From Pseudomonas bubulae (GTDB lineage Bacteria; Pseudomonadota; Gammaproteobacteria; Pseudomonadales; Pseudomonadaceae): DNA of 64,000 nucleotides. The stretch spans positions 1,364,001 to 1,428,000 of the forward strand of contig NZ_UYJA01000001.1 of NCBI RefSeq assembly GCF_900618535.1, written 5' to 3'. Positions 17,052 through 26,151 of this stretch are shown here, piece after piece (the first letter of the stretch is position 1; each line of letters opens with the position of its first letter). A program made the position numbers and the translations under genes. The notes beneath the pieces were generated by a model that worked only from the letters and a program-made list of their open reading frames with translations, did not search any database and was not told where the DNA came from.

Positions 17052-18119
17052 ATGAAACAGTTTTTCCTCGCATCACTGTTAGGTTCAAGCATTGCCCTGT
17101 GCACATCGGCCATGGCCGCCGATGTCGATTTAAAAGCCCTGGAAGCCGCAGCAAAGGCTGAAGGCACGGTCAACAGCGTCGGCATGCCCGATGACTGGGC
17201 CAACTGGAAAGGCACTTGGGCCGATCTGAACAAGCTCTACGGCCTCAAGCACATCGACACTGATATGAGTTCGGCCCAGGAAGTGGCCAAGTTTGCCGCG
17301 GAAAAAGACAACGCCAGTGCCGACATCGGTGACGTGGGCGCCGCCTTTGGCCCGATTGCCGTGGCCAAAGGCGTAACCCAGCCGTACAAGCCAACCACCT
17401 GGGAACAGATCCCGGACTGGGCCAAGGATAAAGACGGCAACTGGGCTCTGGCCTACACCGGCACCATTGCGTTTATCGTCAACAAGAAGCTGCTGCACGG
17501 CTCTGAAGTGCCGACCAAATGGGCTGACCTAAAGTCGGGTAAATACAAGGTCTCGATCGGTGATGTCAGCACCGCGGCCCAGGCCACCAATGGCGTGCTG
17601 GCTGCAGCCATTGCCAATGGCGGCGATGAAAAGAACGTGCAACCGGCCCTGCTGATGTTTGCCGACATCGCCAAGCAAGGCCGCCTGTCACTGGCCAACC
17701 CGACCATCGCCACGATGGAAAAGGGTGAAGTGGAAGTCGGCGTGGTCTGGGATTTCAACGGCTTGAGCTACAAAGCCAAAATGGCCAACCCGGATGACTA
17801 TGTGGTGCTGATCCCGTCCGACGGTTCGGTGATCTCGGGCTACACCACCATCATCAACAAATACGCCAAACACCCGAACGCCGCCAAGCTGACCCGTGAA
17901 TTCATCTTCAGCGATGCCGGGCAAACCAACCTGGCGCGGGGCAATGCACGGCCGATTCGTGCCGAGCACCTGAAGCTGCCGGCTGACGTGCAGGCCAAGC
18001 TGCTGTCCAACGACCAGTACAAAAATGTCACCCCGATCAAAGACGCCGACGCCTGGGAAAAGACCTCCAAGGCCTTGCCGCAGCTGTGGCAGGAAGAAGT
18101 CATCATCAATATGCAGTAA
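17052..18119 (+). CDS. ABC transporter periplasmic binding protein, organophosphorus/2-aminoethylphosphonate type
   Basis: 355 aa. Signal peptide MKQFFLASLLGSSIALCTSA, cleavage after AMA. Family 1 extracellular solute-binding protein fold with 'GTVNSVGMPDDWANWKGTWA' near the mature N-terminus and 'TGTIAFIVNKKLL' and 'VVWDFNGLSYKAKM' in the hinge regions. This subfamily is related to iron, thiamine and aminoethylphosphonate binding proteins. First gene of a six-gene run; the hydrolase and HAD genes and PhnR-type regulator point to an organic phosphorus ligand, but binding residues cannot be verified. ATG 17052 follows AGGAG. A REP doublet separates it from the next gene. Confidence 0.78.
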   Translation: MKQFFLASLLGSSIALCTSAMAADVDLKALEAAAKAEGTVNSVGMPDDWANWKGTWADLNKLYGLKHIDTDMSSAQEVAKFAAEKDNASADIGDVGAAFGPIAVAKGVTQPYKPTTWEQIPDWAKDKDGNWALAYTGTIAFIVNKKLLHGSEVPTKWADLKSGKYKVSIGDVSTAAQATNGVLAAAIANGGDEKNVQPALLMFADIAKQGRLSLANPTIATMEKGEVEVGVVWDFNGLSYKAKMANPDDYVVLIPSDGSVISGYTTIINKYAKHPNAAKLTREFIFSDAGQTNLARGNARPIRAEHLKLPADVQAKLLSNDQYKNVTPIKDADAWEKTSKALPQLWQEEVIINMQ

Positions 18120-18137
18120 CCCTGCGCCTTGATCTGC

Positions 18138-18221
18138 GTGGGAGCGGGCTTGCTCGCGATGCCATCGACTCGATCCATCTGATGTGCCGGGTTGTACCCA
18201 TCGCGAGCAAGCCCGCTCCAA
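18138..18221. repeat. REP doublet inside the transport operon
   Basis: GTGGGAGCGGGCTTGCTCGC and a slightly decayed complement ending GCTCCAAC. It is between the binding-protein gene and the hydrolase gene of the same operon, where such hairpins can stabilise the upstream mRNA so that the binding protein is made in excess. Confidence 0.8.
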
Positions 18222-18255
18222 CAACAGCTTTTGCGCTGCGCCAGCGGAGTCTTAC

Positions 18256-19071
18256 ATGAAACACAACGTCATTCTGGTAGTGCTCGACGGCTTGAACTTT
18301 GAGGTCGCCCGCCTTGCCATGGGCCATCTGCAGGCCTATGTCAGTGCAGAACGGGCCGCACTGTACAAGCTCACCTGCGAGTTGCCAGCCCTGTCGCGCC
18401 CGCTCTACGAGTGCATCCTCACCGGCGTGCCGCCGATTGAAAGCGGCATTGTCCACAATAATGTCTCGCGCCTGTCCAACCAGCGCAGCGTGTTCCATTA
18501 CGCTCGCGATGCCGGGTTGAGCACAGCGGCAGCGGCCTATCACTGGATCAGTGAGCTCTATAACCGCTCGCCATTCGTGATTGCCCGGGATCGCCATACC
18601 CTGGCTGGGGACTTGCCAATCCAATACGGGCATTTCTACTGGAGTGATCATTACCCTGACTCCCACCTGTTCGCCGACGCAGAAAGCCTGCGGGTGGCAC
18701 ACAAGCCGAATTTTTTACTGGTCCACCCCATGAATATTGACGATGCCGGACACAAACACGGCCTCGATACCGCGCAATACCGCAACAGTGCGCGTTCGGC
18801 CGACATTATCCTGGCCGACTATCTGCAAGGCTGGCTGCAGGCCGGCTACCAAGTGCTGGTCACTGCTGACCACGGCATGAACAACGATCGCTCCCATAAC
18901 GGCTTGCTGCCCGAAGAGCGTGAAGTGCCACTGTTTGTGCTGGGCGATGCGTTCAGCCTGAACCCGGATGTCATGCCAAAACAGCTCGAGTTGTGCGGCA
19001 CGATCTGCGAGTTGCTTGGCGTAGCTCACGACAAACCGCTGTGCCGCGAGCTGCTGAGGCCCGCGCCATGA
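18256..19071 (+). CDS. Alkaline-phosphatase-superfamily hydrolase (nucleotide pyrophosphatase/phosphodiesterase fold)
   Basis: 271 aa, no signal peptide. Metal-binding motifs of the superfamily in order: 'VILVVLDGLN' (first Asp), a candidate nucleophile Ser in 'LPALSRPLYECILTG', 'HPMNIDDAGHKHG' (DxxxH) and 'VTADHGMNNDRSHNG' (DH plus last His). It is shorter than phosphonoacetate hydrolase (about 400 aa), so that identity is not assumed. As a cytoplasmic enzyme within the ABC operon it probably splits the imported phosphoester or phosphonate. ATG 18256 follows GCGGAG; the stop overlaps the next gene (ATGA). Confidence 0.78.
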   Translation: MKHNVILVVLDGLNFEVARLAMGHLQAYVSAERAALYKLTCELPALSRPLYECILTGVPPIESGIVHNNVSRLSNQRSVFHYARDAGLSTAAAAYHWISELYNRSPFVIARDRHTLAGDLPIQYGHFYWSDHYPDSHLFADAESLRVAHKPNFLLVHPMNIDDAGHKHGLDTAQYRNSARSADIILADYLQGWLQAGYQVLVTADHGMNNDRSHNGLLPEEREVPLFVLGDAFSLNPDVMPKQLELCGTICELLGVAHDKPLCRELLRPAP

Positions 19072-19904
19072 CCCGGGGCAAATGGCTTGCAGTTCTGTGC
19101 CTGGTGCCCTTCGCGGTATTTTTTATCGTGTTTCAGATCGCCCCGCTGGTGTGGGTGCTGATCCACAGTGTGCAATCGGAAGAAAGTGGCTGGGGCCTGG
19201 CCAACTTCATCAAGATCTTCAACTCCAAATTCTATCTGCAGGCCATCCAACACAGCCTGGAGATCAGTTTCTGGTCCAGCCTGTTCGGCATCATCATTGC
19301 CATACTGGGCAGCTATTCGCTGCGCGAGGTGGATTCGCGGCTGCGCAATTTCGTCAACGCATTCGCCAACATGACCAGCAACTTCTCCGGTGTGCCGCTG
19401 GCCTTCGCATTCATCATTTTGCTGGGCTTTAACGGCAGTATCACGATCATGCTCAAACAGGCAGGGATCATCGAGGATTTCAACCTCTACTCGAAAACCG
19501 GCCTGATCATCCTGTACACCTACTTCCAGATCCCCCTCGGCGTGCTGCTGCTTTACCCTGCCTTCGATGCCCTGCGCGAGGACTGGCGCGAATCGGCCTC
19601 CCTGCTGGGCGCCAACAGCTGGCAGTTCTGGCGGTTTATCGGCCTGCCGGTACTGACCCCGGCACTGCTCGGCACCTTCGTTATCCTGCTGGCCAACGCC
19701 CTGGGGGCCTATGCCACGGTGTATGCCTTGACCACCGGCAACTTCAACGTACTGCCCATCCGCATCGCCGCGATGGTGTCAGGCGATATCAGCCTGGATC
19801 CGAACATGGCCAGCGCCCTGGCGGTGATCCTGGTGGGGCTGATGACCCTGGTAACCCTGGTGCATCAGTGGCTGTTAAAGAGGAGCTACCATGTCGCGCG
19901 CTGA
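19068..19904 (+). CDS. ABC transporter permease 1 (organophosphorus operon)
   Basis: 278 aa. Starts MTRGKWLAVLCLVPFAVFF with a 4-bp ATGA overlap with the hydrolase gene. Six predicted helices; the coupling (EAA) loop reads 'DALREDWRESASLLGANSWQ' near residue 180, followed by 'FWRFIGLPVLTPALLGTF'. This is the binding-protein-dependent inner-membrane component family (PotB/CysT-like). Pairs with the permease that starts 14 bases before its stop. Confidence 0.88.
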   Translation: MTRGKWLAVLCLVPFAVFFIVFQIAPLVWVLIHSVQSEESGWGLANFIKIFNSKFYLQAIQHSLEISFWSSLFGIIIAILGSYSLREVDSRLRNFVNAFANMTSNFSGVPLAFAFIILLGFNGSITIMLKQAGIIEDFNLYSKTGLIILYTYFQIPLGVLLLYPAFDALREDWRESASLLGANSWQFWRFIGLPVLTPALLGTFVILLANALGAYATVYALTTGNFNVLPIRIAAMVSGDISLDPNMASALAVILVGLMTLVTLVHQWLLKRSYHVAR

Positions 19905-20691
19905 AACCACTTCCGCCAGCCTGTACCACCGCAGTGTGGTCTGGCTGCTGTTTCTGATTTTGTTGCTACCGCTGCTGGGCACGTTTATCTACTCCATCGC
20001 CAGCAGTTGGTCAGCCACGGTGTTGCCCAGCGGCTTTACCTTCAAGTGGTATGACCAGCTGTGGAGCGACCCGCGCTTCCTCAAGGCCTTCGGCCAGTCG
20101 CTGCTGGTCTGCGTCGCGGCGCTGGTGCTGTCCGTAGTGCTGATCCTGCCGCTGCTGTTTGTGGTGCATTACCACTTCCCCAAGCTGGATGCGCTGATGA
20201 ACATCCTGATCCTGCTGCCCTTCGCCGTGCCGCCGGTGGTGTCATCGGTAGGCTTGCTGCAACTCTATGGTTCCGGCCCGCTGCAAATGGTCGGTACGCC
20301 GTGGATCCTGATCGGCTGTTATTTCACCGTCGCACTGCCGTTCATGTACCGCGCGATCACCAACAACTTGCAGGCGATCAACCTGCGCGACTTGATGGAC
20401 GCGGCCCAACTGCTGGGTGCCAGCACCTGGCAGGCGGCATTTTTGGTGGTGCTGCCCAATTTGCGTAAAGGCCTGATGGTAGCCCTGCTGCTGTCATTCT
20501 CGTTCCTGTTTGGCGAGTTTGTGTTCGCCAATATCCTGGTCGGCACCCGCTACGAGACCTTGCAGGTGTTCCTGAACAATATGCGCAACAGCAGCGGCCA
20601 CTTCACCAGCGCGCTGGTCATTTCCTATTTCCTCTTTGTACTGGTGCTGACCTGGGTTGCCACCTTCCTGAACAAGGACAAAAGCCAATGA
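19891..20691 (+). CDS. ABC transporter permease 2 (organophosphorus operon)
   Basis: 266 aa with about six helices and the EAA-type loop 'LRDLMDAAQLLGASTWQAAF' around residue 175. PotC/CysW-like partner of the upstream permease, which it overlaps by 14 bp; AGGAGC lies 6 bases before ATG 19891. Its stop overlaps the ATPase start (ATGA at 20688-20691). Confidence 0.88.
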   Translation: MSRAETTSASLYHRSVVWLLFLILLLPLLGTFIYSIASSWSATVLPSGFTFKWYDQLWSDPRFLKAFGQSLLVCVAALVLSVVLILPLLFVVHYHFPKLDALMNILILLPFAVPPVVSSVGLLQLYGSGPLQMVGTPWILIGCYFTVALPFMYRAITNNLQAINLRDLMDAAQLLGASTWQAAFLVVLPNLRKGLMVALLLSFSFLFGEFVFANILVGTRYETLQVFLNNMRNSSGHFTSALVISYFLFVLVLTWVATFLNKDKSQ

Positions 20692-21677
20692 GCTTCGTCA
20701 GCGTTGAACACCTGCAAAAATCCTATTCCGGCACCCCGGTATTCAGTGATATCAACTGCAGCATCGCCAAGGGCGAATTCGTCACCCTGCTAGGCCCGTC
20801 CGGTTGCGGCAAGTCCACGCTGCTGCGCTGTATCGCCGGGTTGACGCCGGTAGATGGCGGCAAGATCCTGCTCGATGGCCAGGACATCGTGCCAGTGAGC
20901 CCGCAAAAGCGTGGCATCGGCATGGTGTTTCAGAGTTATGCGCTGTTCCCCAACATGACTGTCGAACAAAACGTGGCCTTCGGCCTGCGCATGCAGAAGG
21001 TCAAGGCCGATGACAGCCACAAACGCGTGGCCGAAGCCTTGCAACTGGTGGAGCTGAATGACTTCGCCAAGCGCTATCCGCACCAGTTGTCCGGTGGTCA
21101 GTGCCAACGTGTGGCCCTGGCCCGCTCACTGGTGACGCGTCCGCGCCTGCTGCTGCTGGATGAGCCGCTGTCGGCGCTGGATGCGCGAATTCGCAAGCAC
21201 TTGCGCGAGCAGATCCGCACCATCCAGCGCGAGCTGGGCCTGACCACTATCTTCGTGACCCACGATCAGGAAGAAGCACTGGTGATGAGCGACCGCATTT
21301 TCCTGATGAACAAGGGTCATATCGTGCAGAGCGGCAATGCTCAGACCCTCTATGCAGCCCCGGCAGATGCCTTCGCCGCAGGTTTTATCGGCAACTACAA
21401 CCTGCTGGACGCGCAAACTGCCAGCCGCCTGTTGCAGCGCCCGGTCAGCAGCCGCATCGCCATTCGCCCGGAAACCCTGGGGTTGAGTGTGCAGGGTAAA
21501 CCCGACGGGGTCATTCTGAGTCATAGCCTGCTGGGAAACGTGATCCGCTATCGCGTCGAGGTGCGTGGCGTGCAATTGATCGTCGACGTACTCAACCGTG
21601 CGCCGGGCGATTTGTACCCGGACGGCCAAGCCGTTGCGCTATCCATCGATTCGAGCACCCTTTGTGAGGTAGCCTGA
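20688..21677 (+). CDS. ABC transporter ATP-binding protein (organophosphorus operon)
   Basis: 329 aa. Walker A 'LLGPSGCGKSTLLRC' (residues about 37-51), Q-loop 'MVFQSYALFPNMTV', signature 'HQLSGGQCQRVALARSL', Walker B 'LLLLDEPLSALDARI' and switch His 'IFVTHDQEEALVM'. The C-terminal 100 residues form a TOBE-like domain, as in PotA/FbpC importers. Energises uptake with the two overlapping permeases. Confidence 0.92.
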   Translation: MSFVSVEHLQKSYSGTPVFSDINCSIAKGEFVTLLGPSGCGKSTLLRCIAGLTPVDGGKILLDGQDIVPVSPQKRGIGMVFQSYALFPNMTVEQNVAFGLRMQKVKADDSHKRVAEALQLVELNDFAKRYPHQLSGGQCQRVALARSLVTRPRLLLLDEPLSALDARIRKHLREQIRTIQRELGLTTIFVTHDQEEALVMSDRIFLMNKGHIVQSGNAQTLYAAPADAFAAGFIGNYNLLDAQTASRLLQRPVSSRIAIRPETLGLSVQGKPDGVILSHSLLGNVIRYRVEVRGVQLIVDVLNRAPGDLYPDGQAVALSIDSSTLCEVA

Positions 21678-21711
21678 TGTTCCTGAATTCACTGAAGAGA
21701 GAGTTGCGCTG

Positions 21712-22365
21712 ATGGCCCTGGCAATTTTTGATCTGGACGAAACCCTGATTCATGGCGACTGCGCCACCCTCTGGAGCGAGCAGATGGGCCGCCTGGGCTG
21801 GGTCGACCCGGTGTCGTTCATGCAGCGCAACAACGAACTGATGGCCGCCTACAGCCGGGGCGAGCTGGCCATGGAAGACTATATGGCTTTCAGCCTGGAG
21901 CCGCTGATCGGCCGCAGCCCCGAAGAAGTCGCGCACCTGGTCGAGCCCTGGGTTGAGGACTATATCGAACCGATCATCTTCAGTGACGCAACCAGAACCA
22001 TTGCCGCGCACCGCAAGGCGGGCGACCGGATCCTGGTCATTTCGGCCTCGGGCACCCACCTGGTCAAACCCATTGCCGAGCGCCTGGGTATCGATGAAGT
22101 GCTGGGCATTGAGCTGGAAGTGGCTCACGGCTTTTATACCGGGCACACGGTGGGCACTTTGACTTACCGCGAAGGCAAGATTACGCGCCTGCTGGAGTGG
22201 CTGGATGAGCAGGAAGAAAACCTGGAAGGCGCGAGCTTTTACTCCGATTCGCGCAACGACTTGCCGCTGCTGCTCAAGGTCGATCACCCCCATGTGGTAA
22301 ACCCGGACCCGGTGCTGCGCGAACAGGCTGAAAAGGCCGGGTGGCCGATTCATCACTGGAAATGA
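21712..22365 (+). CDS. HAD superfamily (subfamily IB) phosphatase
   Basis: 217 aa. Motif I 'LAIFDLDETLIHGD' has the nucleophile Asp and acid Asp (DxD); motif II is 'ILVISASGTHLVKP'; motif III/IV 'YSDSRNDLPLLLKVDHPHVV' supplies the metal Asp. SerB/PSPase-like IB class with a helical cap at residues 20-90. Last gene of the operon, 34 bases after the ATPase. Together with the alkaline-phosphatase-fold enzyme it suggests stepwise release of phosphate from an imported compound. It is not PhnX by its motifs, which lack the cap lysine region I would expect. Confidence 0.85.
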   Translation: MALAIFDLDETLIHGDCATLWSEQMGRLGWVDPVSFMQRNNELMAAYSRGELAMEDYMAFSLEPLIGRSPEEVAHLVEPWVEDYIEPIIFSDATRTIAAHRKAGDRILVISASGTHLVKPIAERLGIDEVLGIELEVAHGFYTGHTVGTLTYREGKITRLLEWLDEQEENLEGASFYSDSRNDLPLLLKVDHPHVVNPDPVLREQAEKAGWPIHHWK

Positions 22366-22376
22366 CCCCCTGAAAC

Positions 22377-22463
22377 TGTGGGAGCGGGCTTGCTCGCGAT
22401 GGCATCACCACGATTTGCCTGCCAGACCCTATCGCCTGCATCGCAAGCAAGCCAGCTCCCGCA
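22377..22463. repeat. REP doublet
   Basis: TGTGGGAGCGGGCTTGCTCG and a decayed complement (CGCAAGCAAGCCAGCTCCCG CA), between the convergent HAD and quinone oxidoreductase genes. Confidence 0.8.
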
Positions 22464-22468
22464 GAGGA

Positions 22469-23431
22469 TCAGGTTAAGCTGCTGTCGATCACCAGCACCA
22501 GCTTGCCCGACACCTGGTTGCTGGCCAGTTCGGCAAACGCTGCCTGCGCGTCCTCAATCGGGAAGGTCTTGGCCAGTTGCGGACTCAGGCGGCCTTCGGT
22601 AAACAATGGCCATACCTGCTGCCCCAGATCACTGAGCAAATCCGCCTTGAACTGATCGCTGCGGCTGCGCAGGGTCGAGCCCAGCAACTGAATACGCTTG
22701 CCCAGGACCAGCGCCAGATCCAGCTCGGCCTTGCGCCCGCCCATCAGGCCAATCAACACCCAGCGCCCGTCCTGGGCCAGCAGTTTGAGGTTGGATTCGG
22801 CATAGTTGGCCCCCACAGGGTCCAGCACCACGTCGAAAGGCCCCAGCGCCTTGAGACTGTCCAGCCCCTCGGTACGCACCACGCCACCCTGGGCACCCAG
22901 CGCCTGGCAGTAAGCCAGGCGCTCGGCCGAGCCCACGCTCACCCAGCACGGGCTACCAAAGGCTTTGCACAGCTGAATGGCCGCTGAACCAACACCACTT
23001 GCCCCCGCGTGCAGCAATACTTTTTCGCCCGGCTTGAGCGCGGCCAGTTGAAACAGGTTCAGCCATGCCGTGCTGTACACCTCGGGCAATGCCGCAGCCT
23101 CCAGCAGCGACAAACCTTCAGGCACCGGCAGTGCATGACGGGCATCAACCACCACTTCCTCGGCCATGCCACCCCCGGCCAGCAAGGCACAGACGCGATC
23201 ACCCACTTGCCAGGACGACCCTGGGCCTACTTCGCTGACCACACCTGAACACTCCAGGCCCAATACCTCACTGGCCCCCGGCGGCGGCGGATACAAGCCG
23301 GCGCTTTGCAACAGATCGGCCCGATTGAGTCCGGCTGCCGCCACACGAATACGGATTTGCCCTACATCACAGGTGGGGCTTGGCTCTTCAACCCACTTCA
23401 CTTGACCTTCAACGCCTTGCAATGCTTTCAC
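22469..23431 (-). CDS. NAD(P)H:quinone oxidoreductase, zinc-free MDR family
   Basis: 320 aa medium-chain dehydrogenase/reductase, Qor/PIG3-like. 'GLNRADLLQSAGLYPPPPGA' is the typical N-terminal signature of this quinone-reductase group; 'LLHAGASGVGSAAIQLCKAF' is the NADPH-binding Rossmann turn near residue 145. It lacks the structural zinc cysteines. GTG 23431 is chosen because GGAGG lies 4 bases upstream and no in-frame ATG gives the family N-terminus (VKALQGVEGQVKWVEEP). Divergent from prc. Confidence 0.85.
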   Translation of the reverse strand: MKALQGVEGQVKWVEEPSPTCDVGQIRIRVAAAGLNRADLLQSAGLYPPPPGASEVLGLECSGVVSEVGPGSSWQVGDRVCALLAGGGMAEEVVVDARHALPVPEGLSLLEAAALPEVYSTAWLNLFQLAALKPGEKVLLHAGASGVGSAAIQLCKAFGSPCWVSVGSAERLAYCQALGAQGGVVRTEGLDSLKALGPFDVVLDPVGANYAESNLKLLAQDGRWVLIGLMGGRKAELDLALVLGKRIQLLGSTLRSRSDQFKADLLSDLGQQVWPLFTEGRLSPQLAKTFPIEDAQAAFAELASNQVSGKLVLVIDSSLT

Positions 23432-23570
23432 AGTGCCTCCATAGTGAGTCTGGACTGAGCCCGGAGCTGTTGCACCGGGCTTTTTGCATTATGCGACCGG
23501 TCCTTGATGGAACCGGCGACTTCAAAGACGGCCTAATATGCGTTATCAATTGCCCCCGCGTCGAATCAGC

Positions 23571-25652
23571 ATGAAGCATTTATTCCCTAGCACCGCACTT
23601 GCCCTATTCATTGGCCTAGGCGTTTTGCCGTTTTCGGCCAATACGTTCGCCGCTAACAGTTGGGATAACCTTCAGCCCGATCGTGATGAGGTAATTGCCA
23701 GTCTTAACGTTGTTGAGCTGCTCAAGCGCCATCATTACAGCAAGCCGCCACTGGATGATGCCCGCTCGGCAATCATCTATGACAGCTATCTGAAGCTGCT
23801 CGACCCTTCGCGCAGTTACTTTCTGGCCAGCGATATTGCCGAATTCGACAAATGGAAATTCCAGTTTGACGACTTCCTCAAAAGCGGCGATCTGAACCCC
23901 GGTTTCATTATCTACAAACGCTATCTGGATCGCGTCAAATCGCGCCTGGACTTTGCGCTTGCCGAGTTGAACAAGGGCGTTGACTCGCTGGACTTCAATG
24001 CCAAGGAAACCCTGGAGATCGACCGCAAGGACGCTCCATGGCTCAAGACCGAAGCCGAACTCAACAACCTGTGGCGCAAACGCATCAAGGATGAAGTCCT
24101 GCGTCTGAAAATCGCCGGCAAAGAGCCTGCGAAAATCCAGGAACTGTTGACCAAGCGCTACAAGAATCAATTGTCGCGCCTTGACCAGACCCGCAGCGAA
24201 GACATCTTCCAGGCGTATATCAACACCTTCGCCATGTCTTACGATCCGCACACCAACTATCTGTCGCCAGATAACGCGGAAAACTTCGATATCAATATGA
24301 GCCTGTCGCTGGAAGGCATTGGCGCCGTGTTGCAGAGCGATAACGACCAGGTAAAAATTGTCCGTCTGGTGCCGGCAGGCCCGGCCCATAAAACCAAGCA
24401 GGTCGCACCGGCCGACAAGATCATCGGCGTTGCCCAGGGCGACAAAGAGATGGTCGACGTGATCGGCTGGCGTCTGGATGAAGTGGTCAAGCTGATTCGT
24501 GGCCCTAAAGGCTCCGTGGTGCGCCTGGAAGTGATTCCGGCGAGCAACGCGCCCAATGACCAGACCAGCAAGATCGTGTCCATCACCCGTGAAGCGGTGA
24601 AGCTTGAAGAGCAGGCGGCGAAAAAGTCGATCCTCAACCTCAAGCAGGATGGCAAGAACTACAAGCTGGGCGTGATTGAAATTCCGGCGTTCTACCTGGA
24701 CTTCAAGGCGTTCCGTGCTGGCGACCCGAACTACAAGAGCACCACCCGTGACGTTAAAAAACTGCTGACCGAGTTGCAGAAAGAAAAAGTCGATGGCGTG
24801 ATTATCGACCTGCGCAACAACGGTGGCGGCTCGTTGCAGGAAGCCACCGAACTGACCAGCCTGTTTATCGACAAGGGCCCGACCGTGCTGGTGCGTAATG
24901 CAGACGGCAAGGTCGACGTGCTTGAAGACGAAAACCCGGGGGCGTTCTACAAAGGCCCGATGGCATTGCTGGTCAACCGCCTGTCGGCTTCGGCTTCGGA
25001 GATCTTCGCCGGTGCCATGCAGGACTACCACCGCGCGCTGATTATCGGCGGCCAGACGTTCGGCAAGGGCACGGTGCAAACCATCCAGCCGCTGAATCAC
25101 GGTGAGCTGAAACTGACCCTGGCCAAGTTCTACCGGGTTTCCGGCCAGAGCACCCAGCATCAGGGCGTTCTGCCTGACGTCGCCTTCCCGTCGATTATCG
25201 ACACCAAGGAAATCGGCGAAAGCGCACTGCCCGAAGCCATGCCGTGGGACACTATCCGTCCTGCGATCAAGCCCGCCGTCGACCCGTTCAAGCCTTATAT
25301 CGACAAGCTCAAGGCCGAGCACGAAGCCCGGGTGGCCAAGGATGCCGAGTTCATCTTTATCCGTGACAAACTGGCCCTGGCCGAGAAGCTGATGGCCGAA
25401 AAGACCGTCAGCCTCAACGAAGCCGAGCGTCGCGCCCAGCACGCCGATATCGATGCCAAGCAGTTGGTGATGGAAAACGCCCGCCGCCAGGCCAAGGGCG
25501 AAGCGCCGCTCAAGGAAATGAAGAAAGAAGACGAAGATGCACTGCCGGTCGAGCCTGAAAAGACCAAGCCGGAAGATGACGCCTATCTGAGTGAAACCGG
25601 GCGGATTCTGCTGGACTACCTCAAGCTCACCTCACAGGTGGCCAAGAAGTAA
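23571..25652 (+). CDS. prc: Carboxy-terminal processing protease Prc/Tsp (AlgO)
   Basis: 693 aa periplasmic S41 peptidase. Signal peptide MKHLFPSTALALFIGLGVLP ... TFA. PDZ domain around residues 235-330; catalytic Ser in 'RLSASASEIFAGAMQDYH' (about 473) and catalytic Lys in 'TFGKGTVQTIQPL' (about 497); C-terminal lid rich in Glu/Lys. Degrades misfolded or tagged periplasmic proteins; in P. aeruginosa the homologue AlgO cleaves MucA variants and affects alginate. ATG 23571 starts the signal peptide; an in-frame ATG at 23538 adds 11 residues, and neither has a strong ribosome site. Ends in a strong terminator. Confidence 0.93.
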   Translation: MKHLFPSTALALFIGLGVLPFSANTFAANSWDNLQPDRDEVIASLNVVELLKRHHYSKPPLDDARSAIIYDSYLKLLDPSRSYFLASDIAEFDKWKFQFDDFLKSGDLNPGFIIYKRYLDRVKSRLDFALAELNKGVDSLDFNAKETLEIDRKDAPWLKTEAELNNLWRKRIKDEVLRLKIAGKEPAKIQELLTKRYKNQLSRLDQTRSEDIFQAYINTFAMSYDPHTNYLSPDNAENFDINMSLSLEGIGAVLQSDNDQVKIVRLVPAGPAHKTKQVAPADKIIGVAQGDKEMVDVIGWRLDEVVKLIRGPKGSVVRLEVIPASNAPNDQTSKIVSITREAVKLEEQAAKKSILNLKQDGKNYKLGVIEIPAFYLDFKAFRAGDPNYKSTTRDVKKLLTELQKEKVDGVIIDLRNNGGGSLQEATELTSLFIDKGPTVLVRNADGKVDVLEDENPGAFYKGPMALLVNRLSASASEIFAGAMQDYHRALIIGGQTFGKGTVQTIQPLNHGELKLTLAKFYRVSGQSTQHQGVLPDVAFPSIIDTKEIGESALPEAMPWDTIRPAIKPAVDPFKPYIDKLKAEHEARVAKDAEFIFIRDKLALAEKLMAEKTVSLNEAERRAQHADIDAKQLVMENARRQAKGEAPLKEMKKEDEDALPVEPEKTKPEDDAYLSETGRILLDYLKLTSQVAKK

Positions 25653-25670
25653 GCCAGGCCGGTAAAAAAA

Positions 25671-25705
25671 GGGCGGCCCGCATGATGCGGGCCGCCCTTT
25701 TTATT
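25671..25705. terminator. Strong bidirectional terminator after prc
   Basis: GGGCGGCCCGCAT / ATGCGGGCCGCCC, a perfect 13-bp stem with one unpaired centre base, preceded by AAAAAAA and followed by TTTTTATT. Serves prc on plus and the Sel1 gene on minus. Confidence 0.93.
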
Positions 25706-25707
25706 GG

Positions 25708-26151
25708 CTAACGGTAAAGCCTGGCCATCTGCGGGTCAGCCATCAACCCCGGGCCACCCTGTTGATACAGCACCGCCAGCTTGTGCCCTGCCAGCGGGTG
25801 CCCGGCTTTTGCCGCCATCGTCCACCAGCGTGCAGCCTCGGCAGCGTCAGGCGTCTTGCTCAGCGTCCCTGCCAGGCTGAAAACGCCTACCTGGTAGGCT
25901 GCCTTGGCGTCACCACTGAGTGCCGCCAGACGCAACAAACGCACCCCCTCCTCCCTGGCGCCCATCCCTTGACCGCGAAAGGCCAGGATATGGCCGTAGA
26001 AACTTCGGGCACTGGTGCTGCCGAGGTTGGCCATGCGTGCGAACTGGCTCTCCATCCAGCGCCAGATACGCGGCTGACGGACACACCATGGCCAGTGAAA
26101 CAACTTGCGCGCCAGCCAGTAACTCAGGCGCGCCTTGAGCCGCCAGAGCAC
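25708..26151 (-). CDS. Sel1-repeat (tetratricopeptide-like) protein
   Basis: 147 aa. Two or three Sel1-like repeats: 'GVRLLRLAALSGDAKAAYQV', 'AARWWTMAAKAGHPLAGHKL' and the truncated 'AVLYQQGGPGLMADPQMARL' each keep the AA-x-x-G-x-x-x-A pattern. Such solenoids mediate protein contacts. GTG 26151 directly abuts the upstream stop (TGAGTG) and has a perfect AGGAGG 6 bases upstream. Third gene of a three-gene operon with the XRE protein; its job is unknown. Confidence 0.78.
   Translation of the reverse strand: MLWRLKARLSYWLARKLFHWPWCVRQPRIWRWMESQFARMANLGSTSARSFYGHILAFRGQGMGAREEGVRLLRLAALSGDAKAAYQVGVFSLAGTLSKTPDAAEAARWWTMAAKAGHPLAGHKLAVLYQQGGPGLMADPQMARLYR

Noticed and set aside
21712..22365. Phosphonoacetaldehyde hydrolase (PhnX) for the HAD gene
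   Set aside because: Motif order and short length fit subfamily IB (SerB-like); PhnX-specific features not seen, so only a general phosphatase call is made.
23616..25442. 608-codon open frame antisense to prc
   Set aside because: High-GC third positions keep the reverse frame open; its translation is low-complexity and lacks any family motif, while the plus strand encodes a complete S41 protease.
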